Assembly (NCBI GenBank): GCA_049293015.1
Contig: JBATSB010000171.1
Coordinates: 1-64,000 of the forward strand
Direction: 5' to 3'
Source of the DNA: UBA2330 sp049293015
Lineage (GTDB): Bacteria > Bacteroidota > Ignavibacteria > Tepidaquicellales > Tepidaquicellaceae
Length of the DNA: 64,000 nucleotides
Positions within the stretch are counted from its first letter, which is position 1. Every line of letters starts with the position of its first letter. Positions 17,007 through 24,138 of the stretch are shown here, piece by piece. Both the position numbers and the translations under genes were made by a program. The notes under the pieces were generated by a model. That model was not told where the DNA came from. It worked only from the letters and a program-made list of their open reading frames with translations, and did not search any database.

Positions 17007-18269
17007 TCATCTCCCGCCGCTTAGTATCCGCACAAACTTCCACACATCCACATAACTGTTATAAAAAGGCACCGGTGCTACTCTGATCACATCAGGCTCC
17101 CGCCAGTCACAGATTACACCTTTTTCAGAAAGTCTGTTAAATATATCCTTCCCGTTTTCCCTTACTCGCAGCGAAAGCTGACAACCTCTCTCATTTAATT
17201 CCGAAGGCGTAATTATTTGTATGCCTGATTTTTCATTTTCTTTTAATAAATATTCCATATAACCTGTCATGATCTCACTTTTTTTTCTAAGTGCATTCAT
17301 TCCCGCTTCTTCAAATATATCCATCGAAGCTTTCAAAGATGCAAGCTGAAGTATTGGAGGATTGCTGAGCTGCCAGCTTTCGACAGTTGGTATAGGAATG
17401 TATTTATGATCCATCAGAAATCTTGTCTGCTTATCATGTCCCCACCAGCCAAGAAATTTTTTAAGCTCATCATCCTTTAAATGTCTTTCATGAACAAATG
17501 CTCCGCCGATTGCACCTGGTCCGCCGTTCATGTATTTATAATTGCACCACACGGCAAAGTCAGCATCCCATTCATGAAGCTTTAGTTCCAGATTTCCTGT
17601 TGCATGTGCCAGATCAAATCCAACTTTACAGTTTTTTGCATGTCCCGCTTTTACAATTCTATCCATTTCAAATGCCTGACCTGAATAATAATTCACACCT
17701 GCAAACCAAATCAAAGCTATCTCATCTCCTTCTTTATCTATCAACTCTTCAATATCCTCTGTCCTTATTTTATCCTCACCTTCCCTTGGCTTCATTTCAA
17801 TAAGTGAATCAGAAACATTATACCCGTGAAAATTTATCTGTGACTGAACTGCATAGTGATCCGACGGAAATGAATTTGACTCAATAAGAATTTTGTGTTT
17901 GTTTTTTTCAGGTCTGTAAAATGATATAAAAAGTAAATGAAGATTAGTTGTCAGTGAATTCATATTTACAACTTCTGACTCCAAAGCACCTGTGATCTCT
18001 GCAGTTTGTCTGGTCAGAAATTCATGATACGGCAGCCAGGGATTTTTTGCTTTGGTATGTCCTTCGACTGCATATGTTTCCCAGTCCTTCAGCTCCTGCT
18101 CAATATAATTTCGTAAAGATTTTGGCTGCAATCCTAATGAATTTCCGGCAAGATAAATTGCATCGATCCCATTTGTATCTTTTGGTATAAAAAATTTATT
18201 CCTGAAATGTCTGAGAGGATCATTTTTATCTAGCTCTATTGCAAATTCTTTGTCACTTTGAAATTTCAT
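17007..18269 (-). CDS. kynU: Kynureninase
   Basis: PLP enzyme of 420 aa that cleaves (3-hydroxy)kynurenine to (3-hydroxy)anthranilate and alanine. Features in order: YLAGNSLGLQPKSLRNYI near residue 40, VVNMNSLTTNLHLL near 105, SNSFPSDHYAVQSQ near 133, GFDLAHATGN with Asp219 that contacts the PLP ring nitrogen, and WCNYKYMNGGPGAIGG with the Schiff-base Lys245. The C-terminus ends CDWREPDVIRVAPVPFYNSY. Length is normal. It lies 44 bases downstream of the proteasome-like gene at 18314 and upstream of the RAYT, on the same strand as kmo. Confidence 0.96.
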   Translation of the reverse strand: MKFQSDKEFAIELDKNDPLRHFRNKFFIPKDTNGIDAIYLAGNSLGLQPKSLRNYIEQELKDWETYAVEGHTKAKNPWLPYHEFLTRQTAEITGALESEVVNMNSLTTNLHLLFISFYRPEKNKHKILIESNSFPSDHYAVQSQINFHGYNVSDSLIEMKPREGEDKIRTEDIEELIDKEGDEIALIWFAGVNYYSGQAFEMDRIVKAGHAKNCKVGFDLAHATGNLELKLHEWDADFAVWCNYKYMNGGPGAIGGAFVHERHLKDDELKKFLGWWGHDKQTRFLMDHKYIPIPTVESWQLSNPPILQLASLKASMDIFEEAGMNALRKKSEIMTGYMEYLLKENEKSGIQIITPSELNERGCQLSLRVRENGKDIFNRLSEKGVICDWREPDVIRVAPVPFYNSYVDVWKFVRILSGGR

Positions 18270-18313
18270 ACAATCATTTATAAAATTTTTTTTAACTCTT
18301 CTGTAGAATTACT

Positions 18314-19366
18314 TTATAAATTTTCTCCGGATTTATAGCCTCTTAAAAATTTATTTAATTTATTTTTATCATTTGAAGCATTCAGAAATTCAGAATTTAT
18401 TGTTTCAAATGACTTCTTTCTTTTGAATATAAGTTCATCTATAAATTCATATACATATTTATAATCGATAAGATCTGAAAAATATGCATGCACAATTTCC
18501 GTTGCCAGCTTTGCCTTTGCATCAAATATTTCAAAAAATCTTTTCTCTCTTTCTTTTTCCTTTGCATCAAAAAATATTATATTAAAATATCCGCCAACTC
18601 CCATATTATATTTTGCAGCTGCAATTGTCGCTCTTATAAGCTGTATCATTCCTTCGACTCTGTCAATATTATGCCGTCGCTCATCTAATGTCTTACTGCT
18701 GACATAATCAGAAAAAACTATCTGCGCCGAATCCGATCCTGAACCCACCGTCTCAAAAATTGTACCTGCCGGCTCCATGCTCATTTCAGATTTCAAGGAA
18801 AGTTTGAATATTTTAAATTCTTCACTGCTGTCAAATCCACAAATTATCGCTGCATTAAGAAAAATTGATTCTACCTCATCTGCATTCTTCCAGTTTATTA
18901 AATCAAAAACTTTTTCTTTCAAATCCTTCTGACTTATCTCAATCTTTTCATTATCCTTTCCGGAATAATAACCCGTATTAAAATCATCTGTATCAAAATT
19001 AAAATATCCTTTTATGACATCACTGACATGTTTATGCTTTACATCCATCATAGCATTAAATCCAATATCACCAATTTCATCTATGCTTTTAAAATTTTTT
19101 GCCATGTCATTATTCTTTTTACCGAGCCGCCTGTATTCTTCAAGTAATTTCTGTCTGATAGTCCGTCTGATCTCGTCACCAATAGCAGTAGTCCCAGTAC
19201 CTCCGTAAACTGCTTCGATTTTTACATTCTCCCTAATTTCATCCGGTATAAGATTTTGTATTTTATCTGAAGACATCATTATTCTATCAGATCCTATTGT
19301 TGTCTGTTCATCACAGCACATTGCACCTGAGTGCGAATTAAATTTCAATGCGTTTATTACTGTCAT
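18314..19366 (-). CDS. Proteasome-like Ntn hydrolase, putative catalytic subunit
   Basis: A 350-aa protein not assignable to a named family. It reads as a proteasome/HslV-type beta fold. After Met removal Thr is N-terminal (MTVINALKF). Asp19 in GAMCCDEQ and Lys35 in SSDKIQNLIP occupy the places of Asp17 and Lys33 of 20S beta/HslV. EAVYGGTGTTAIGDEIRR matches the first helix region. FETVGSGSDSAQ carries the GSG Ser209 (Ser129/125 equivalent), followed by RRHNIDRVEGMIQLI and GVGGYFNIIFFD like the late helix and strand. An ~85-residue insertion (about 80-165) and a C-terminal KLNKFLRGYK extension are extra. It is paralogous to the next gene upstream. Proteolytic or amidase activity is inferred. 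Confidence 0.7.
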   Translation of the reverse strand: MTVINALKFNSHSGAMCCDEQTTIGSDRIMMSSDKIQNLIPDEIRENVKIEAVYGGTGTTAIGDEIRRTIRQKLLEEYRRLGKKNNDMAKNFKSIDEIGDIGFNAMMDVKHKHVSDVIKGYFNFDTDDFNTGYYSGKDNEKIEISQKDLKEKVFDLINWKNADEVESIFLNAAIICGFDSSEEFKIFKLSLKSEMSMEPAGTIFETVGSGSDSAQIVFSDYVSSKTLDERRHNIDRVEGMIQLIRATIAAAKYNMGVGGYFNIIFFDAKEKEREKRFFEIFDAKAKLATEIVHAYFSDLIDYKYVYEFIDELIFKRKKSFETINSEFLNASNDKNKLNKFLRGYKSGENL

Positions 19367-19383
19367 AATGTATTCTCAATTAT

Positions 19384-20418
19384 TTAATTAATTTTATATC
19401 CTCTTAAAAATAAATTTAGTTTATCTAAATCACTAACATTTTCAAAAAATGATCTCTCCGCTTCTGAAAAAATAAATTCATCTGAACTGAATACTATCTT
19501 GTCAACTAAATTATAGCAAATTTCTTTTTGAATAAAACCATTATCAAAAGCTCCGACTATCTCTTTAAGCAACTGTGCCCTATCTCCGTTCACTTCTCTG
19601 AATCTGCCGGCATGATCTTTACCTGTACCGTCTATATATATGATATCATAATAACCGCCAATCTCGCTATTTCTTATTGCTGTATGATTCGTTATCCTTA
19701 TTAATTCAGTCATTCCTGCAACCCTGTCAATGCCGTTTCGTCTCTGTTCAAGCGTCAGAGAATTGATCAGTCCGGAAAATGCAAGAGAAGTACTGGTCGA
19801 ACCTGCACCAACTGCATTATACATGCTCGTTGATATATATAAATGTGTCATACCTCCGTAAAAATCAAAAGCATTAAATCCATACTCTCTGTCTGTTCCG
19901 ATTATTATAGCTTCAACTTCACTTATGTTTTTCATGTTGTCATTTTTCATCATAATAATATCTAGTGCATTTGAAATTATTTTGCTGTCTTTAATTTCAA
20001 TTTTCTTTTCATTTTTCTCATAATATCCTCTGTTAAAATCATCAAGACTGAATCCCATTATGCCGTAAAGTTTTTTATTAACTTTATCATGAGAGATCTT
20101 TTGAAATACTTCTAATGAAATTCTCCCTATATCCTCTACCGTTCTGAAAATTTCTTTTTCTTTTCCTGATTTCTTAAAATCAGAATATCTTTCATTCAAA
20201 GAGGTTTTGATTTTTGAAATTACTTCATTGACAACTGACAAATTACCTGTGCCTCCAAATACAGCTTCAAGACCAAGTTCATTACTCATCTCTTCTGTAA
20301 TTAATGACTGCATATTATCGGTTGTAAGAACTCTCCGCCTTCCTCCAATGAAAAATTCTTCATCTGTTATTATTGCACCTGATGTGTTACTGAATTTTAA
20401 TGAATTAACTAATCCCAT
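19384..20418 (-). CDS. Proteasome-like Ntn-hydrolase paralogue, likely non-catalytic
   Basis: A 344-aa paralogue of the gene at 18314, colinear throughout: NSLKFSNTSGAIITDEE, EAVFGGTGNLSVVNEVI, the shared insertion with SLDDFNRGYYEK, RRNGIDRVAGMTELIR, IGGYYDIIYID and a C-terminal KLNLFLRGYK. The catalytic positions differ: Gly2 where the partner has Thr2, Asn35 for Lys35, and GAG (Ala205) for GSG; Asp19 is kept. Like non-catalytic proteasome subunits it may have a structural role in a mixed ring with its neighbour. It starts one base after the cyclase gene ends and stops 17 bases before the partner starts, so translational coupling is likely. Complex formation is inference. Confidence 0.65.
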   Translation of the reverse strand: MGLVNSLKFSNTSGAIITDEEFFIGGRRRVLTTDNMQSLITEEMSNELGLEAVFGGTGNLSVVNEVISKIKTSLNERYSDFKKSGKEKEIFRTVEDIGRISLEVFQKISHDKVNKKLYGIMGFSLDDFNRGYYEKNEKKIEIKDSKIISNALDIIMMKNDNMKNISEVEAIIIGTDREYGFNAFDFYGGMTHLYISTSMYNAVGAGSTSTSLAFSGLINSLTLEQRRNGIDRVAGMTELIRITNHTAIRNSEIGGYYDIIYIDGTGKDHAGRFREVNGDRAQLLKEIVGAFDNGFIQKEICYNLVDKIVFSSDEFIFSEAERSFFENVSDLDKLNLFLRGYKIN

Positions 20419-20419
20419 T

Positions 20420-21238
20420 TTATTGATTTTCTATTTTTAATAAATACAATCTGCTTGGTGCTGCATCTGCTTTAAATCCTGGTATTTGTATATTTAGTAA
20501 ATATCTTCCGTCTTTTATTTTATCACCCATAAAAGCCATTTCAGTAATAGTTTTCACTGAGTGATCCTTTACATTAACTTCATGACTTCCCTGTTTTACG
20601 TCCCAATAAATATGATGTGCCGACAATTTTCCCTCATCAAAAGTCCTGTCAACTGAAGGCAGATCGAGTATCAAATGTTTCACTTTTAATTTTGATATAT
20701 ATTTCATTGCTTCAATAGAAAAAAATGGCGGCAGATTATTCAAGTATTTTCTGATCTTTTTTTCCTCACTGTTTGGAAGCGTTCTGATAATTAATCCTTT
20801 ACAAAAATCAGCATCAGCAAATTTAATTTTTTCTCTCAGACATTTTTCCGTTATCAAATAATCTTCTTTATTTTTTTGCGGATCATAAGTATCATTAGTA
20901 TCTGTTGAACATTCAGGCGTAACTGTAATTAAAGTCGCCGGTATAAAAATATCTTTTAAGACACTTTCTATTGAAATTCTTTCAAATGAAATATGTCCTA
21001 TACATTCAGTATGAGTTCCGTTGCAATGCGGGATAAATTTGTATTCTTCAAAATTGCATCCGCCACCTTCATTCGTATCTCCTATAAATTCCCCTGATCT
21101 GTAAGCTTTTGCGGAAGCTCTTTCCACATCATATGTGTTTGGCTGGTCTCCATAAAAATCCATTGGAATAGAAATCTCTATCGGATCTGACAGATCACTT
21201 TTATACTCGATACAATTTATAGAAAACCGAATCACCAA
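20420..21238 (-). CDS. Cyclase-family hydrolase, kynurenine formamidase-like
   Basis: A 272-aa protein of the cyclase/KynB family, metal-dependent amidohydrolases. The diagnostic region is IPHCNGTHTECIGHI (residues 69-83), corresponding to the HxGTHxDxxxH metal site. Here Glu78 stands for the usual Asp and the first His is shifted by one residue, so the site is a variant. KVKHLILDLPSVDR and ITEMAFMGDKIKDGRYLLNI match later family segments. Its place upstream of kynU and kmo on the same strand suggests it hydrolyses N-formylkynurenine, but the divergent metal site and the neighbouring Ntn-hydrolase genes leave other amide substrates open. It is the first gene of the run. Confidence 0.75.
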   Translation of the reverse strand: MVIRFSINCIEYKSDLSDPIEISIPMDFYGDQPNTYDVERASAKAYRSGEFIGDTNEGGGCNFEEYKFIPHCNGTHTECIGHISFERISIESVLKDIFIPATLITVTPECSTDTNDTYDPQKNKEDYLITEKCLREKIKFADADFCKGLIIRTLPNSEEKKIRKYLNNLPPFFSIEAMKYISKLKVKHLILDLPSVDRTFDEGKLSAHHIYWDVKQGSHEVNVKDHSVKTITEMAFMGDKIKDGRYLLNIQIPGFKADAAPSRLYLLKIENQ

Positions 21239-21800
21239 AATTTTTCTTTTACCAAAGTATTTTTATTTGGCAAATAATTCAATTCAGATTATTAAGGGTA
21301 TTTATTTAAAATTGCTTTGATGAAGATTAAAAAAATATATAGTGCTATATGATTTATAGTGGAAACTAGTTAGAAAATATTTTTATTTTTTTAAATTTTG
21401 TCATTCTGCCTGCTCTTAGCGGGAATCCAGTCATCACTACACTAATTTGATATTCAGGGTCTATTCATTAAATACAATTGAAAATAATTGTCAAGCATAG
21501 CATCTGCTCCTCATAAATTATTACTAACTCCAATGTTTATAATGCTATTTTTATCACTCCCCATTATATAGAAACAATAAATATTCATATCTTTCTATAT
21601 AACTTTTTTAATTGGATTCCAGCTAAGAGCAGGCAGAATGACATTGATGAAATTTGAAGAAGTTGCTAAATGAAAGGATAATATCTATAGAAAATAAAAG
21701 TCACAGTAAATCATATTGAACCAAATAATTTTATTGCAATATTGTTTACGCATTTTAAAAAATATTTATAAATTTTATTTTAAAAGAAAATAAACTAATT
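21239..21800. other. Intergenic region containing a MITE-like element
   Basis: About 560 bases between the divergent cyclase and SRAP genes. Apart from the inverted-repeat element at 21400-21642 it is A/T-rich with no coding frame or RNA gene seen. It should contain promoters for both genes. Confidence 0.6.
21400..21642. repeat. MITE-like element with 32-bp terminal inverted repeats
   Basis: The left arm at 21400-21431 starts GTCATTCTGCCTGCTCTTAG and runs into a GGAATCCAG-type end. The right arm at 21611-21642 is its reverse complement with two mismatches. The 179-base interior has no coding frame. GTCATTC...GGAATCCAG ends are a common theme of small non-autonomous repeats in bacteria. No transposase of matching type is in the window. 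Confidence 0.75.
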
Positions 21801-22481
21801 ATGTGCAGACAATTCATTACAGCAGGAAAACTTTCTAATCTGAGAAAATTGATTGAGAAGACATATAACGAAGATATAAAGATAAAACTTCTTGGTGAGA
21901 TCGCTGAAGAAGAGGAAAATATTCAGGAAGAAATTGAAAAGGAACTGAAAGAAACAATTAAACGGAATAAAGATTTTGATGCAATACTTACTCACGATGT
22001 ACCTGTTATAGCTTATGATAATGGCGAGAAATTTCTTACAAAGATGAAATGGGGAATTCGATTCAGCCCCGAAAAAAAATCTCCGCTGATATTTAATTCA
22101 AGGGATGATACTATTCAAACAAAACCTTTCTGGACAAGAACTTTTGACAAGAACCGAATTCTGATCCCTATGTTTGGATTCTATGAATGGCAGGATAAAG
22201 GCGGAAAGAAAAAAGTAAAAACTAAAATTACTTTACCCGGCAGAAATTTATTTATGGTGCCCGGCCTGTATTGGAAAAATAAACAGGGTATAAATGAATT
22301 CACATTGATCACAACTTCACCCAGCAGCTTCATGAAAAAAATTCACAGCCGCATGCCGGTGATACTCGATGATAAAAATGTATTTAATTATTTTATTGAT
22401 TCTTATGAAGAGAATGCTGAGAAGCTGATACCATCTGAAGGCAACTTGAATCTTGAAGAAGAAAAATCTGATAATCTATAG
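21801..22481 (+). CDS. SRAP-domain protein (HMCES/YedK family)
   Basis: A 226-aa SOS-response-associated peptidase-fold protein that forms a thiazolidine crosslink with abasic sites in single-stranded DNA through Cys2. Cys2 is present (MCRQFI; the usual next residue Gly is Arg). Other active-site parts are visible: LIFNSRDDTI with the conserved Asn, MFGFYEWQDK with the Glu, and IHSRMPVILDD with the His. Residues 20-50 form a charged helical insertion (EEEENIQEEIEKELKE) not typical of short family members. It is convergent with the MFS gene and overlaps its end by six bases. Confidence 0.93.
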   Translation: MCRQFITAGKLSNLRKLIEKTYNEDIKIKLLGEIAEEEENIQEEIEKELKETIKRNKDFDAILTHDVPVIAYDNGEKFLTKMKWGIRFSPEKKSPLIFNSRDDTIQTKPFWTRTFDKNRILIPMFGFYEWQDKGGKKKVKTKITLPGRNLFMVPGLYWKNKQGINEFTLITTSPSSFMKKIHSRMPVILDDKNVFNYFIDSYEENAEKLIPSEGNLNLEEEKSDNL

Positions 22482-23723
22482 TTTGAGACTTCTGAGCCGT
22501 GGTGAAAATATTGTAACACATGTTACAATGATCAATGTCATCAGTCCACCAAAAATTACTGACGGAACAGTTCCCATAAGTTTCGCAGCCACTCCCGATT
22601 CAAATGCTCCAATTTCATTTGATGAACCAATAAACATACTGTTGACTGCAGATACTTTACCTTTCATATTATCAGGTGTAAGCAGTTGAATTACTGTACT
22701 TCTGATAACAACACTCATGCTGTCAAATGCACCGCTGAAGCAAAGCACTACAAGCGATAATAAAAAACTTTTTGATAATCCAAAAATAACAATACAAATT
22801 CCAAATCCGAAAACTCCTATAAGCAGATTCCTTCCGGCATTTCCCGTGATCGGTCTCCTAGTCATTAAAAGAGCCATTGTTACAGCACCAACCGACGGCG
22901 CTGCTCTTAACATTCCTAATCCTTCGGGTCCGACAAATAAAATTTCGCCCGCAAATATCGGAAGCAATGCCACAGCTCCTCCAAATAATACCGCAAACAG
23001 ATCTAATGATATTGCTCCTAAAATAATTTTCTTCTCGAAAACAAATTTCAGCCCTGATGTAAGTTTTTCCTTTAGAGATAAGAGAGCAACGAACTCAGGA
23101 ATAGGTTTATTTTTTATAGTTGAGATCAGTATGATTGCAATAATCCAGAATAGGACTATTATTGAATAAGTGTTCACAGCTCCAATAAATCCGTATAACA
23201 TTCCTCCTAATGCAGGACCAGTAACTGCCCCTGTCTGCCAGGTCGATGTGTTCCATGTGATCGCATTCGGTAAACTTTCCTTGGGTACAAGCTGCGCAAC
23301 AAATGCAAAAAATGAAGGTGATGAAAATCCTCTGCCAATTCCGCTTAAAAATATTATGCTGTAAATTGCTATAACTTTATTTGAATATAAAACTTCAATT
23401 CCGTCTGTTGAAACAAAAAGGAGAAGAATTGAACAAAGTGTCATAAGAATTACTGAAGACATAACGATTTTTTTTCTGTCATTAGTATCAGTTATATGAC
23501 CTGCAAATATTAAAGTACAGATAGAGGGAATAGCTTCAGCAAGACCGATCAGTCCTAAAGACAAAGGATCTTTAGTGATCTCATAGATCTGCCAGCCCAC
23601 TATTACTGCCTGCATCTGAGATGCTATAGTTATACATAATCTGGCAATGTTAAAATTTCTGAACTCCGGAAATCTTAATGCCTCATAAGGATCATGTTTT
23701 TTAACAGAAATATTATTATTCAA
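22476..23723 (-). CDS. MFS transporter, enterobactin-exporter-like (MFS_3)
   Basis: A 415-aa inner-membrane protein with about 11-12 hydrophobic helices. Near residue 60 it has GLIGLAEAIPSICTLIFAGH followed by DTNDRKK, the loop 2-3 motif of the major facilitator superfamily. ALGGMLYGFIGAVNTYSI and GMLRAAPSVGAVTMALL fit the MFS_3 (EntS-like) subgroup of putative exporters. The substrate cannot be predicted. The N-terminal cytoplasmic segment has DPYEALRFPEFRNFNIARL, typical of this subgroup. It is monocistronic and convergent with the SRAP gene, with a six-base overlap at the ends. Confidence 0.9.
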   Translation of the reverse strand: MNNNISVKKHDPYEALRFPEFRNFNIARLCITIASQMQAVIVGWQIYEITKDPLSLGLIGLAEAIPSICTLIFAGHITDTNDRKKIVMSSVILMTLCSILLLFVSTDGIEVLYSNKVIAIYSIIFLSGIGRGFSSPSFFAFVAQLVPKESLPNAITWNTSTWQTGAVTGPALGGMLYGFIGAVNTYSIIVLFWIIAIILISTIKNKPIPEFVALLSLKEKLTSGLKFVFEKKIILGAISLDLFAVLFGGAVALLPIFAGEILFVGPEGLGMLRAAPSVGAVTMALLMTRRPITGNAGRNLLIGVFGFGICIVIFGLSKSFLLSLVVLCFSGAFDSMSVVIRSTVIQLLTPDNMKGKVSAVNSMFIGSSNEIGAFESGVAAKLMGTVPSVIFGGLMTLIIVTCVTIFSPRLRSLKL

Positions 23724-24138
23724 AAAATTTCACTCTGTAAATATTTAAAACAAATATGAATTTTAATCATGTGATTCAGCTCTTAAACAAATTTTAATCA
23801 GTTAATATAATACTTTTTAGAATGCTTTAAAATAATGTTATTGATAATTAGATTTGAAATTGTTTGTTGCCTAAATTACAAACTTTCGTTCCCGCAGAGT
23901 CTCGTGATCTTCGGACTATGCGGATAATGTATCTTCGTTCCCGCAGAGATACGTGATCTGTGGAAAATGTATTAAAGTTATTTTACTATAATGAAAATTT
24001 AGAGTTAATATACTGAAAATATCAATCTTCAAAGAAAGTAAATTTTTTCAAAAAGCATATAATTCAGAATAAAATAAAAATTTATAAATGATTATATTGG
24101 TAGGTATTTAACACATTTCTCACTTAAATTTTTTAAAC
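23724..24138. other. Intergenic region upstream of ppdK
   Basis: A/T-rich DNA between divergent genes. It contains the direct-repeat pair at 23885-23970. No coding frame, RNA gene or terminator was identified. Confidence 0.6.
23885..23970 (+). repeat. Direct-repeat pair, TTCGTTCCCGCAGAG units
   Basis: TTCGTTCCCGCAGAG occurs at 23885-23899 and 23934-23948, 49 bases apart. Each copy continues with a similar CGTGATCT stretch. A degenerate inverted copy is at 13743-13780. The family looks like a dispersed intergenic repeat. Confidence 0.7.
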
